DNA of 64,000 nucleotides from Brasenia schreberi (Eukaryota; Streptophyta; Magnoliopsida; Nymphaeales; Cabombaceae). A program made the position numbers and the translations under genes. Location: contig JAYKKT010000086.1 of the NCBI GenBank assembly GCA_036023115.1, forward strand, positions 12,601,501-12,665,500, written 5' to 3'. This document shows positions 1 to 11,932 of the stretch, piece by piece (within the stretch, counting starts at the first letter, position 1; each line of letters opens with the position of its first letter). Under the pieces are notes generated by a model. It did no database searches, was not told the DNA's origin, and saw only the letters and a list, made by a program, of their open reading frames with translations.

Positions 1-1006
1 AGGAGTCAATTTTCATCATTCATGTCTCCCGACCGAATAGGATCAACACACAAGGTGTCTGGTGAGAAAGTGGAGCCTATGGATGAACATGATTTTCCTA
101 GACTAGTTTGCTTGTCGAGTCACCCTAGAAACCACGACAAAATCTGAGGTTTCACTAAAGGTTGCATCACTAATTCTATCATCAAGAGAATATTCTAAAT
201 CGACAGGAATGACAACCTATACTTTGTGCTATGGCCTGCTAATTCTACCATCCACCCAATTCTCGTTTGGTCTATGGCCTACTACTTGTACTCAAAAATG
301 ATGTGCTCAATGAAAGAGGATTCAAATTCATGTGATCATTTGGTAAGGGACTCTATTGGAGTGGGTGATTCAAAAGTAGAGTCAGAGGACTCCAAGTATG
401 AAGGGCATCTATATTTTCTACCCTAAGACAGACGAATGGGTCAGAGCGGTTCTTGCTGAATGAAAAAAAGATTGGTTGGCTTTCATGCATAAAAGACAAA
501 GAATTGAGGCTTTGTGAATACATGGCAAATCGTGCAAAGGGAACTAAGGAACCATTAGAAGTGGTCCAAAAGCAAGAAAAAGAGATGTGAGAGCCCAAAG
601 TATCTATCAAGAACTTTGATATACAACATGCTCTGTAAGCTGGGTCGAATCTACATAAATTTTTGGAATCTACAATAGTTGTTGTGAATTCACATGGTTC
701 ATTGTCTCCCAAAGTTATTAAAAGATTGCATCCACTAATTAGTTGTAACCCAAAATAAGGAGTTGTTGAAGGGGAGGACCATTTCTTAAATGAGATATAT
801 ATCCGATGGACTTCGATGATGATTTTGAGGACTGCATTTTTTGAACATATGATTACTGTTTTTGCAGTAAGTTTTGCACTCGAAAGAAATACAAAGCTCA
901 TTCCAGAAGATGACTTTTGACAGATGAACCCGATTGGGCAACTCTAGTCAGTAATTGTTTTATTTTGAAATTATTTGAGAGACCACCATATATTTTTGCA
1001 AAACAT

Positions 1007-1330
1007 TTACAGCCATTATATATTACCATAGTGGCGAATGATTGTCTCTTTAAATGGGTGTTCGTATATGATAGTGTTATATTAAATGTAATGTCGAGTA
1101 ATACATTATGGTAGATCAGAAGGATGCCTATTGATTTAATTCTGACACTCCTCAAGATGTCTAATTTTTTAGAGGAACCGTCAAGTACCATGGGAGTAAT
1201 TGTTGTCGAGTTAAAGGTGGACTCAAAGACTTCAGCTACCCTGCTTCATGGTTAGTGCTAATTTGGGTCATTTTCTACTACTCAAGAGAAATTGGGTACA
1301 TTCAAATTATTGTATTCCCTCGATACTACA
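1007..1330 (+). pseudogene. Retropepsin domain fragment of the gypsy element
   Basis: The frame reads LYITIVANDCLFKWVFVYDS and then ILNVMSSNTLW, continuing after a stop with IRRMPIDLILTLLK and STMGVIVVELKV. This matches the layout of plant gypsy aspartic proteases, where a beta strand leads into a D-T/N-G-A motif. Here the active-site triplet has decayed to DSVI, so the enzyme cannot work. The region lies about 80 bases upstream of the RT-coding segment, as expected in a gag-pol polyprotein. Confidence 0.6.
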
Positions 1331-1407
1331 TTAAAAGCTAATGTTTTAGATTGGTGAAAAAGTTGAGGTTGTCAATGATGAAGAAGATCATTTCACAGTT
1401 GATGTTA

Positions 1408-1736
1408 AGGCCTCCAGCAAGAAGATTTAAGCCTAAGATACTTGCAACCATCAAACAAGAAATACATTGTCTTTTGGAGGCCAAGTTCATTAGAACAACT
1501 AAGCACGTAGATTAGTTGTTTAATATTGTTCATGTTATTAAAAAATTAGTAAATTGCGAGTATGCATTAATTATCAAAATCTTAACTTGGCTACTCCTAA
1601 GGATCATGTCATGCCAATGACTAATATATTGATTCATGTAGCAGCAACCCACAGGATCTTTTCATTCATAAACAATGTCTCAAGATATAACCAAATTAAG
1701 GTAAATGGAAAATCAAATTGGGCCCTTTCGATTTAA
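1408..1736 (+). pseudogene. Reverse transcriptase N-terminal part, gypsy type
   Basis: Two frames joined across an A-run near 1540 give the gypsy RT entry region. The first is RPPARRFKPKILATIKQEI, followed by CLLEAKFIRTTKHVD. The second is RVCINYQNLNLATPKDHVMP, followed by HRIFSFINNVSRYNQI. The pattern LR-V-C-I-N/D-Y/F-x-x-L-N-x-A-T-P-K-D is the conserved block before the catalytic site. An in-frame stop interrupts the first part near 1515. The catalytic YxDD region is not recognisable downstream. The element is a gypsy of a plant clade; the clade itself I cannot fix. Confidence 0.8.
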
Positions 1737-2609
1737 AGCATTGCCTCTCAATATAGTGAAGGTCCAGACAGCATCTTGACACATTTTATGTGTCGAGACC
1801 ATTGACCCTTTAGAAATGGTACAGAATATGGTATCCTAATGTTATTTCTCGTTTAGGTTTGATGACTCAAGGTGTAATTGAGGTGTGAAAATTAGTGTTT
1901 CTACTATTTTTTCAACCAAGAAAGTAGGTATGCTGTTGATGTCCTTGGAGCAAGGTGTTACTAATAATGAGGTTGAAGCCTGATTAACAAGAGATTCGTT
2001 AATGCCTAATTTATTGATATACTAATGACATTTCTTGGTTGAAGCCTGATTTCATTGTTGGGACAACAAAGGTAGAGATTTGTGATAAGTCAGGTCGTGT
2101 TAAGTCAACTAACAAGAGATTACCAATGTCTTCGCTCAAATTTGCAGCCCTTGTATCAATATATAAAAGATTTGTTGGGAATATTCCTTGAAGTGAAACT
2201 GTCAGGGACATTAGGTAGTGATAAAGCATATAGTTCTTATGCAATGACATCCTCAATGAAGAGGTAGGGGAACCTCACGACCAGTAAAATGTTTGAATCA
2301 ACTCTCGTAATGCTTGGATATTAAGACTCGATGTAGGGCATTAAGTTTTGCTCCTTTAGATGGTGAATTGTATAAGCGAAGCCATCAGGGTTTTCTTTCG
2401 AAATGTTTAAGTAGAAATGAAGTTCGAAGGGTGATGGCTGAAGTTCATTAAGAAATTTGTAGGGTTCAAAGTTATGACCTAAAATAAAGTAGTTGATATA
2501 TCAACGTGGATATTATTAGCCAACTTTGTATCAAGATTGCATCAATTATACAAAAGAATGTTAGTGTTTTGATATGTTGTAGAAAGCACTTGTGGTAGAA
2601 CTTCAACCC

Positions 2610-2916
2610 ATCATGCCATGCCATGAACTTAATTGAAAAGATCTACCCAGAATCATTGAAAGAGTATACATTCATTATAGTGGTAACAAAATACTTTATT
2701 AAGTGGGTTGAGGCCCTACCATTAAAGGTGGTGATCCAAGATGAAGTGATCAAGTTTATCAATAACTATATTATCTTTCAGTTTGTGATACTGCTATCAA
2801 TTATTGTTGATCAAGAGACTGCATTGACAAGAGAGAAGCGAGCAACTATTCTTCAAAGCTTTGATGTTGGGTTGGTACATTCAACTCCTAACTGCGCAAA
2901 GGCAAATGGTCAATGA
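2610..2916 (+). pseudogene. Integrase core fragment, gypsy type
   Basis: An open frame of 97 codons starting at 2623 begins MNLIEKIYPESLKEYTFIIV and continues VTKYFIKWVEALPLKVV. It ends with LVHSTPNCAKANGQ. These are the strands around the first catalytic Asp and the ST-P-x-x-x-x-A-N-G-Q motif of retroviral-type integrases. The first Asp position reads VTKYF where the family has a D, and the second catalytic region reads VDQETALT. The copy is therefore damaged although the frame is open. The upstream linker, LDGELYKRSHQGFLSKCL near 2356, belongs to the same polyprotein. Confidence 0.85.
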
Positions 2917-3089
2917 GGATACTACGGAATATTTAAAGCCTTGGTGACTGTCATGACTCTATTTCAACTTATGTATGGACATAATGTAGTGTTACTAATA
3001 AAAATTAACGTTAAGTTTTTATAGATAGCCAAACAAACAAAAATTTTTACAATCTCATGAATATTTTTAGTCATTGATGATGGGGCTCA

Positions 3090-3395
3090 ATTCAATGGAT
3101 AAAGACCACTTGATGCCATTCAATAATTTACTATCCAATAAGAAAAAGTTGCTCAAATATATAACAAACATGTTTGAGTAAAACAATTCCAAGTAAGACA
3201 ATCTTATCAGTCGCCCAAAAAGACCCACTGTTTGGAAAGTTGTCTACCAATTGAAATAAACCATATCTACTCTTAAAGGTTCTCTTAGAGGGGCATATAG
3301 ATTGGTGGAAATCAAAGGAGAAGGAACATATGAGGAGTATAAATTACTTTGTAGTTGGTATTGTGTTTATATTTATTTGTATACATTTATCTTTT
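3090..3395 (+). pseudogene. C-terminal tail of the gypsy polyprotein
   Basis: Broken frames give EKVAQIYNKHV, then QFQV, then LESCLPIEIN and finally NYFVVGIVFIFICIHLSFF. This resembles the end of plant gypsy pol proteins: a basic YN-K-x-V stretch, a pair of short beta strands and a hydrophobic finish. Several stops interrupt it. It sits where the polyprotein should end, just before unrelated sequence starts. The assignment rests on position and weak similarity. Confidence 0.45.
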
Positions 3396-3467
3396 TTTAA
3401 TAGTGACATACCCATATCTTAGATTTTTAAAATGTTCGTACACGCACGGATACCGATACCATACCCG

Positions 3468-4473
3468 TATCCATGCAACATAGATTACAGCCCAAGGCCA
3501 AGAATCTGAGGATGATTACACAGGATTTGTATTTGTAATTGCAGCATTGGAGGTACAGCAGGATATGGTTTGGCAGAGCGTGGAAGCCATTCTCAAGAGT
3601 TATATTTGCTGACACTTTTATGTCTGAAATCATTTCCCCAGAAGGCTGGAACGACTGGAATGACATAACAAGAGATCAGTATGTATCATTCATTCTATGA
3701 CATATATGCACTAGAACAAGGTTCATTCTAGTCGGTGTCATTTTGATCGCCAGTAAGGGCCCTTTATGATTCCCCAACTCGAGATCATGTCTATTTCTTC
3801 TGTCACTAATTTATTCGACCTGTGTCGAACATAAGCCAAACGTATATAGCTCCAGTTAGATGAGTTCAACATGAGCTCCAAACTATCATCACGTATATAG
3901 TATTGAGAAAACTCAATGTCTTAAACAGAAACTAAATTTTGTTTTCGATTTTTCTTGTAACATTGAGCTATTTCATCATTCAAATACATTATAATCACCC
4001 GATTGCATTGGTTGGAATAGTTTTCTACCGTATGTCTACTTGACTGAATGAGCTAAAATTAGCCAAGTCGAATATATGAAACATGAGTTGTTCATGTTCA
4101 TTTCGAAAGTTTGTCTTCAGTTTATTGTGATCGTCCATGAAACACTAACAAGCTTATAATCACCAGTCGTACCAAGCTGAATCTTGAGCAGCTCGGTTCA
4201 CTAACCAACATAGGTTTAGGAAGCCACTCAAAGGACCAAACACCCTTAGAATGGTTGCCACAAAGTATTTCTAACATATTCCAGTCTGTTAAGTACATGG
4301 GCATTCTTTTATGTAGGTCGGTTTTCTATGCGGAGTATCAGTGTACAGGGCAAGGAGCAGATACAAGTTCCAGGGTCGCTTATCTGAAGCAGCTGGATGA
4401 GTACTCCCAACTTTCGACTTTCCTCAACATCTCTTACATTGATGGAATCAAATGGCTGCTGCCACACAACTAA
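3468..4473 (+). pseudogene. Pectin methylesterase (pectinesterase) gene, 3' part, decayed
   Basis: Two exons of a plant pectin methylesterase (CE8) remain. Exon A (about 3468-3678) reads TAQGQESEDDYTGFVFV and, after a frame change, CSIGGTA, then FGRAWKPFSRVIFADTF and EGWNDWNDITRDQ. These are the conserved GFVF, LGR(P/A)W and GWNDWN motifs of the family, which demethylates cell-wall homogalacturonan. A one-base shift lies near 3537-3541 and a second near 3556-3563, so the frame is dead. Exon A ends in CA before a GTATGT donor at 3679. Exon B (4317-4473) follows TGTAG and restores the codon, reading SVFYAEYQCTGQGADTSSRV and ending IDGIKWLLPHN-stop. The intron is 638 bp. All upstream exons are missing, so this is a truncated gene copy. 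The splice sites outlived the reading frame. Confidence 0.8.
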
Positions 4474-6050
4474 CGACATAAAATCCACTTTGAGTGCGCC
4501 AATTTTCTAAGTTGTACTTTTATTGGAAAGATTTGTTGGAATGTTAACAAAATCGACGGTATAAAAAATGTACACATGAAGATTTCATCGACTTGATCAA
4601 TCGACATCCGAAGTTACCAAAAAAATAGAGACAAGGATGTTCACTTCTCCAAGGGAGAACTTTGGTTTCCCATCTGCATAACGACATTGTAAATGGCACG
4701 AAGGAAATGCCACCCTTGAGGAAAACCAAGCTCTACAAATCCATACAGTCAAGCAAAATATGGAGACTTAAACGGAACAGGATTCCATCAGGGGTTTTAT
4801 CTGGTTAAATTGCCAGCCCTTGAATACACTATTTGTAGAACTTTCAATTTAGGTTACTTAAATGAGATTATTGTCACATATATGTTGGTTTTGTAAACTT
4901 TTCAATTGAATTGGCTGGATTAGCAGCTCAAATAGATCCTACGTGCATCCAAAAGTGTCAAGGAGTCTTCAAAAAGTTTGGATGGGTCAAAGTGTAACAA
5001 AAAATTACGTGGAAATGAGTAATATAATGATCAATCCTTTGAGGACAAGGTGTGCAGAGACAAAATCAACCAGAAAATGGCCGGTCTTGAAAATTCAGTA
5101 GAAATTTGACTCGTAAGAAATTTTAAAAGTTGGTGAAAAGTAGGTTCAGTGTCTTCTATTAGTGAAGGCCAATTTTTGAAGCAAATCTATGTGTCTATAT
5201 TTTCTTTCTATCAGTGAGATATAGGCATTCATGCTTATGATATGTGGGTTTCACACATGGGTAGTAATTTCCTTTCCTTTTCTGCGTATCCCTATCATTA
5301 CGAGATCTCTTCAAATCTTGATTCTAATTGTTGAGGGTTTTCTAAACATAACGTCATCTATTATATGGACTTTTTCTTTCATAATTATTTCTTTAGAATT
5401 TTTCTACTAGCAGTATTCTTTGTCAAACTTAAGATGATACCTTAATTACTCAAAAGAGGTATCTTCCTTCTTACATTTAAGAGTTTTTGAAATCTTTTCA
5501 AGGCAGAAACTTGTATATTATCAAGGAGACAATGATAATATCGTCCATGTTCATCTTGTATTGTTTAAGATCTTATGAAATTGTTCTATACCATATTTAT
5601 TCTCTATCATTTTATTATTATAAATCTAAAACCAAGAAACTTTTTAATTGTTGTATCTTCTACTATATACCTTGCTTCCAACTTGTTCCTCAAGTCGTTA
5701 GAACTAGCTTAATCCTGATAGGCATTGAACAATGCAATGGACATGCCATTTAGGATAGGCCCACATATTTGGTCAACCTTGTACCATTTTTGCTGTTGTT
5801 GAGTCGTTGCAAACGTGGTTAAGACATAAATGACTTAGGGTGGGGAGAAAGAAGTGCATCTTCTTTTCCTCCCTAGGAAGTTGTTTTCAATATGGTCAAG
5901 TTCATGAAGTGAGATGTTACCTCCTACAGAAGCCATTCCCTTTAAAGAGCTTGAAAGAAGCCGAAAAGCCTAAACAATTTTGGGAATTTGATGGCTTAGT
6001 GTGTGGAGATACTAACCATACTAGGTACGCTTGTGTTTGGTGTCTCTAGA
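4474..6050. other. Non-coding DNA, no recognised feature
   Basis: This stretch holds only short chance frames. A 69-codon frame at 5840-6049 (starting MGRKKCIFFSSLGSCFQYGQ) is the longest, and I do not recognise it. The 4690-4990 part has broken frames that may be further retroelement debris, but no motif is firm. Confidence 0.4.
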
Positions 6051-6489
6051 GATTTGGTTATGATGATGGTAACTCTTGAACATTCCAACAAAGAGAGTGA
6101 AGGGAAACCTCCCAAGTACCCTAACAATATATGTGGATGACACCGTTGCTTAAGGGTCATTTTTGAGGTTCAATGTACTTTTTATTGTATGTAGTAAATA
6201 ATCAAGATTACTGCAACTAGAACTCCCCCTATCACTCCAACTACTCATGGTTTTCTCATTATCATTTAGAGTGAGTTCTTCACTTTCACTGGTATTTCCA
6301 ATAGGACAAGACTCACACTTAGTACATACCTGTGCTCTAAATCCTCATTAAACAATATTGAATTTAACCACTATTTTTCCATAAAGTCCTCCAGCCTCGT
6401 ACGAATGTGGATGAGAAATATGTAATTTGTCTTTACTTTCTTTGTTAAAAATCTTGAGTATTTTGGTAACCTGTGAATATGTATCTGAG

Positions 6490-7020
6490 CTCAATAGTCA
6501 TCCTTCTTTATCCAAAATTCAACATTCAATTTCAAACTTCATTTTTAACACCAAACTTAAACCAATCAAACTTTAGATTCAATCATTTTTACTTTGAATT
6601 GACTATCTTAATTCTGTAATAATTATTTTAACTTCTCATAACCGAAAATCTAGTTATCATACTTCAATCATCATCATTTTGTTCTTATATTTGTTGTCAA
6701 CACTTGAGTTACCTCGAGGATCAGCTAGGTACTAATAACTCCGCTAGTCATTATCTTAATCATTATAGTATCTAAATATCATCAACCTATAATCTAATAC
6801 CACTCTTGCCATGCTCCTAGTCATGGGCCCCAATAGATGGTCAACTCTCCTTTGAGCCATCCAATGCGGTTCACGACTCGGAGAGTAAGGTGAATAAAAA
6901 ATCTAAGGTCAACAATATTCATATAGCTAAATGAGAAACATTCTACAACAAATATCCAAATTTTTTACATTTATCAATACGTAAAATACTACATTCTCCA
7001 AATCACAATCCAATATCCAA
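6490..7020. repeat. Dispersed AT-rich repeat, copy 1 (copy 2 at 27740-28270)
   Basis: This block and the one near 27.7-28.3 kb share ordered blocks. These include TTATCCAAAATTCAA, then the segment AATAC-ACTCTT-CATGC leading into GGCCCC and GATGGTCAAC, then GAGAGT-AGGTGAAT followed by AATATTCA/ACATTATTCA. Spacing is kept, with many substitutions. Both lie in the same orientation about 21 kb apart. They could be remnants of LTRs of one large heavily interrupted element, or independent copies of one repeat. Confidence 0.55.
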
Positions 7021-7779
7021 ATTTTTAATAAGATAGTTTAAATACAATAACTCAATCCTACCTTCTATGGATAAAATGGTATCAAATGATCATAACCCCA
7101 TCTTCACATACCACTCAAGCAATATTTATTATTTACTTTAACTTATAAAAATATTAATAATAGAGAATGAGTACCAACAACCATGCTCTTTAGGTGAATG
7201 TAATCTCACCATAAAGATAAGTACACTAAATATATGCATATTTCAAATCATACATCACATAAATGTACAAATCTATATCTCAATTTTAAATCAATTTTGT
7301 TATTGCAAAACGTGCATACATAATCAAGCACTCAATGATAATACAAATTTATTTTTGCTACCAATATCTCTACCATGTCCAACCACCAGCCATACCATAG
7401 GAGTCGCTTGAACCCTTTTCCTCTCGAGCTACGCATCCTCCAATAACACTCTCAACATCACCGACTCATCAAGTCCAACCCTTGGGTCTATGGGGTAACG
7501 GTATATGGATACCGCATATGTTGGGTCCTTCATTCACACAATTAGTCTCAAAAAATCTATATATTCTTTCACTTGGGCCCACCTCCCATATCAATCATAT
7601 TATATGTTCAACTCTAATATCAAAATCACATATTCATATCTAGTATAAATATGAATACCATTGCATACTCTAACGATATGTATGTGCAAGCTTGGGTACA
7701 TGTGTATGATCGGTTATAATGCATAAATTTGGTGGGAAATGTGTTTTGAAAAAGGCTTTTTCCTGTACATGCTAAGTGT

Positions 7780-8210
7780 CCAAAAAGATTCAAAATATAG
7801 ATTATATATCGATAATTTTTAAAATTCGAAAATATGATTATATATTGATGATTTCTAAAATTTTAAAATCTGAACTTTATGTTTATGGTTTCTAAATTTT
7901 GAAAATATGAATTATGTTCATGGATTGAGAAAGTTAAAAACTTGATTTTTGGGTTTGGAAAGTTAGGAACCTTATTTTTGGATTTAGAAAGTTATATAAA
8001 TCTGAATTATATATTTATGGTCTCTAAATTTCTAAAATTTGAAATATTTTCATGAGTTTGTAGATTTGGAAAGTATAAATCCAAATTATATGTTCATAAA
8101 ATTTTAAGTTATAAAATCTGAATTATACGTTCATGTATTTGAAATATCATAAATTTGAATTGTATATTCATGAATTTGAAAGGTTATAAAAAAGGTTTTT
8201 GGAAAGCTAT
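7780..8210. repeat. Degenerate AT-rich tandem repeat
   Basis: A loose unit of about 50-60 bases built around words such as CTGAATTATATGTTCATG, AATTTGAAAGTTATAAA and TTTCTAAATTTT recurs roughly seven times with drift. No unit is identical to another. It looks like an old minisatellite inside a non-coding repeat. Confidence 0.5.
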
Positions 8211-9184
8211 GACATATTCAATTAAATTGGAAAGTTATGATTTGGTAAGTTATCTTATGAACATGAACTTTGGGAATTTGACTTGTACATTGTAATGCAT
8301 CCATTTGGCTTTACACAAAATGTGAATTATGAGCTTAGATATGTGTTATATGGTCAAGTAAAAATTAAATAATTTTTAAAAAGTTAAAGGTTCATCTAAT
8401 TGGTTCACTTGACCCATGGTTTTATCCCTTGATGACCTAGATTTACTTATACTTGGTTAACCTATATCCATATACCGTAACCATCTATTGCCCTATATGG
8501 CTCTACCCATATTTGATGCACATATCTATATGGTTTGATCCATATTTGACTCACTTATTTTGAATGACCTCATACCAAAACTAATGTAGCTGAACTAAGT
8601 TATGAAATGATCAAGTTTATTTTCAAAACAATGGTATATTTGGCATTGAAATGAAAAGGAGGTATGCTAAGCTCATGCTAAGGTCGAGAAGATCAATTAT
8701 AGCCTAGATTAAGAATGATTAACCAACCTAAGTACAACACCATAAATTTTCATAAAGGAAGGGTCAGTCATTGCCTTAGAAAACTTGCTATTTTCTTTGT
8801 AGACTTTCTTACTCATTAGAATTGAAAATAAAAAGGTGTAATTGCTGGAATTTTATTATAAAACCTTCTAATTTCGTGTAACTCAACCTTAAAAGGAGTC
8901 TCCTCTCCCATTATAAGCATCGACCAAAAAATCCAAGAAAGATCTAAAAGGATCAACGAAGCATTCAAGATTCAAGAGCTCTTTAGTTCCTTCTTATCTT
9001 GTCTTCTTTTTTCAAGGTATTTATGAGTCCTTTGAATCAAGAAAGGAGGAATATGCATCATCCAAGTCTTATCCAAGTAAAGTACATGTTTTGATTTTCC
9101 TTTCCATTAGTTTCATCATTTGTTCTAGTTACTTTGCATTTATATATTGGTAAAAAGTCACATTTGAGCTTTGTACTTTTGCAT

Positions 9185-9902
9185 GTTATGACAACAAAGC
9201 TTACTCTTATATTGAAGAATGAGATAAATCCACTTGTCCTTTTATATAGTTGATAGCTTATTTATCATAGTTCAAAGAGCTTGGAGAGGACATGTTAGAT
9301 TATACACCCACGTGCTAGGTCGGTCGAGGCTTGGGTTTGAGAATTATCTTTGATTTATCTTTTTACACTGAAAACTTTGATCTAACAGTCAAAAGTTTTT
9401 ACTCGGGAACAATTATAAGACAAAGAAGTATGTTGTTTGAATCAGATCCATGATTTATGATTCATCAGGACATATATAAATAAAGCATTAGGGCTTCCTC
9501 ATCCACACCTGCATGATTAACACTCTCTCCTTTTCCTCTACTCATATTCTCTGTAGTTGTACGACTGCTACCTGCCATCATTTCTCTCTAAGAAAAGGCG
9601 ACTGAGGTATGGTTGAAGTCAACTCAAAGTAAAATAGTGGCTTTGAGTTGTGTGTGTATTTTATCATGGGAGGAAAGTGCAACTACCCATATGTACTATA
9701 TAGCGGGACACTAATTTCTCCAAGGCAACTTTGCAATAGAGGCTTAGACAGATAAGTTTCTTTTCTAGTTATTATTTTTGCTTGTTTTCTGTATGTTTTG
9801 TTTATGACTCACTTTGTATCTGCGAATGTTATTGATTGAAACATGCTTATAATTGTTGCTTATTGGTTTATTATGCATGTATTTCTATGAATTTTTCCAA
9901 CA
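9185..9902 (+). mobile_element. Copia LTR, same family as Copia-A
   Basis: The sequence parallels the LTRs of Copia-A in order: TTATATAGTTG(A/G)TAGCT, CTTAGTTC-AAGAGCTTGG, GATCTAAC, ACTGAGGTATG-TTGAAGTCAAC, then ACTACCCATATGTACT-ATA, ending TTTTTCCAACA at 9902. It is more diverged than the two Copia-A LTRs are from each other. The left end is not sharply defined. Because gag follows immediately, this is a 5' LTR of a plus-strand element whose 3' half is lost. Confidence 0.65.
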
Positions 9903-9935
9903 TTCTTACTGAAATCATGATTATATGTAGTAAAC

Positions 9936-10985
9936 ATGTCTACATCTCCGTAGAAAACATCTAGTCTCAATTTAAAACCATAGCGGAAAATTGAAAATAT
10001 GGTTACTATGTTAGTTTTGCATCTGTATATCGAGTCAGATTGTCCTCAATACAATGATATTGACTCTAGAAACTCAAATAAAACCTTCGAGTGAAAGGAG
10101 GACACTATGTGCCGTTGTTGTATATTATCGATATACAACAACGAAAGATCTGTAGGATGTCTTGAATCGGAAATACAATACTGAAGACCTTAGTTTTGAA
10201 AAGTATTTTGTTGGCAAATTCTTTAAGTATCAAATGGTAGAGGGAAAATTTGTGATCGAATAGGCCATTGAGTTTTAATTTTTATACTATGGTCTAAAGG
10301 AAGCTGAGATTGAGTTTTCTATCAAGTTTATTGTTATGTATATTATTGAGAAATTTTTGAAGTTTTTAGAGGGTTTCAACTTAGATCTCAAGCATAAAAA
10401 GGGTAAGATGACCTTTGATGATCTTATGACAAACATAACAATAGAAGAAGAAAATAGAAGTTAGAAACTCGTTATGCCTATAGACAATACCTATAGGGTT
10501 AACCTAATGGTCGGAAGAAAATAACCTAATGATCCTAAGGGAAAACAGGCAAAGCACAAACCAAAGACCAAGATCCAAAAGAAACCCGAGAATAAATCGT
10601 GCTAGCTTTGTAACCAGGTTAGACATTGGGCAAGAGACCGTCTATGGTTAATATGGTGATCATTGCACCTACTAGTAACGGATATTTATCCGTTAAACCC
10701 TATCTCCTTTCTATTTATAAGTCATAGTAATGAATTATATACACTAGGGCTAATATGGATGTTTGTGCTGACCAATATTTGTTTGTATCTTATCAGGTCG
10801 TTTGTTGCAGAATTGTGACCTTAAAGGATCATTCAACTACTAAAGTCAAGAGGGAAGGTTGTATGGACTTGTAGTTTCCTTTGGGAAATGTTTTAACTCT
10901 TAAGCAAGTTAGAGATATTCCAACGATTCGCCAATCAGTTTTGAAACCGTTGGTTCTAGGGCAGTTTTGGTTCCATTCCAAAACT
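9936..10985 (+). pseudogene. Copia gag-protease remnant
   Basis: Broken frames give LKYFVGKFFKYQMVEGKFVI and LRFLEGFNLDLKHKKGKMTF with DDLMTNITIEEENR, typical of the gag of plant copia elements. A damaged zinc knuckle (LCNQVRHWARDR) follows near 10600-10640; its final Cys is replaced. Then come pieces of the protease region, VTLKDHSTTKVKREG and GNVLTLKQVRDIPTIRQS, near 10820-10940. It continues the LTR that ends at 9902. The element stops near 11.0-11.1 kb, where RTE sequence starts. Integrase and RT are absent. Confidence 0.65.
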
Positions 10986-11115
10986 GTTTTAATTTCTTTT
11001 TTCTAAATGGCAGTGATTGACTTCTTGGGAGTCAAACCTCTGCATGATCCAGTGGTTAGTCATTGTCTATCATTGAGCCAAGCCTCAACTTATGTAAATA
11101 TATTTGTAATATATA

Positions 11116-11932
11116 CAACAACAACTAAACCTTTTGACAAACTAAACAGGGTCAGCTACATGAATTCTTTATTTCCATAAAGCCCTATCATGTGTCATGT
11201 TAGCAATTAACTCAACATAAGTAAGACCACTCTTTATTGTTTCTTTCCAACACTTTTGTGGTTGTCCTCTACATCTTTTAATACTTTCAAAATATAGTTT
11301 TTTGTACTTTCTTATAAGCACTTCTTTTGATCTTCTTTCTATATGTCCAAACCATCTTAAACAATATTCTTTCATTTTATCCTTTATTGGTGCTATTCCA
11401 AATTTGATTCTAATAGCCTCATTATATATACGGTCTTTCCTTGTATTACCACTCATCCATCTCAACATCTTCATTTATGTCACAAACATCTTTTGTACAT
11501 GTTCAACATCTTTATTTCTATCACAAACATCTTTTGTACATGTTGATGATTAATTGCCCAACACTCAAAACCATAAAACATGATAGGTCTAATTGTTGCT
11601 CTATAATATTTACCTTTTAACTTTAATGGTATTGTCGTGTCACAAAGAATATCTGATGCTTATGTCCATTTTAACCAACCTGCATTAATTTTATGCATGA
11701 CATCTTCCTCAATTCTTCAATGAGATACCTTTTTTTTTTCAAGGTTCTCCAAAGAACATCTCTTGGTACCTTATTATAAATTTTTTCTACATCAATAAAT
11801 ACCATGTCAAGGTCTTTCTTTTTCTGCTTTAAAATGTTTCATAAGACGTCTCAAAAGGTGAATTGCTTCAATAGTAGATCTGCATGACATGAATCCAAAA
11901 TAGTTCTCTATTATACTCGATACTTGTCTTAA
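11116..11932 (-). mobile_element. RTE-type LINE copy A, 3' segment
   Basis: This is the minus-strand end of a plant RTE non-LTR retrotransposon. The 3' terminus is the (TTG)n tail at 11116-11125, as in RTE elements. Reading from the right, the RT domain gives RLRQVSSIIENYFGFMSCRS, then MVFIDVEKIYNKVPRDVLWR. A deletion follows that removes the catalytic FADD/YADD block. The C-terminal domain then runs CDTTIPLKLKGKYYRATIRP. The last open frame (11169-11474) carries MLRWMSGNTRKDRIYNEAIR and ends DRALWK. An imperfect tandem duplication of about 45 bp at 11472-11545 further breaks it. The copy continues beyond the insertion at 11938-15209. Confidence 0.85.

Larger units (their letters stand above)
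1..3395 (+). mobile_element. Ty3/gypsy retrotransposon pol remnant
   Basis: This is a decayed Ty3/gypsy polyprotein read on the plus strand in shifting frames and cut by the window edge. The order is that of gypsy pol: a retropepsin-like region near 1007-1330, reverse transcriptase at 1408-1736, a linker of the LDGELYKRS type near 2340-2475, an integrase core at 2610-2915, and a C-terminal region near 3090-3390. Integrase after RT is diagnostic of gypsy rather than copia. Stops and frameshifts occur every 100-300 bases, so the copy is old and inactive. The LTRs are not recognised. The first kilobase probably holds the gag-protease junction, but I cannot name a domain there. Confidence 0.8.
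6051..9184. other. AT-rich non-coding DNA with dispersed repeats
   Basis: No frame over 60 codons occurs here on either strand. The part around 6490-7020 shares words in the same order with 27740-28270 and is listed separately as a dispersed repeat. The part at 7780-8210 is a degenerate tandem repeat. Around 8900-9100 there are CT-rich and AAG-rich stretches resembling leader sequence of an LTR element, without firm assignment. Confidence 0.5.
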
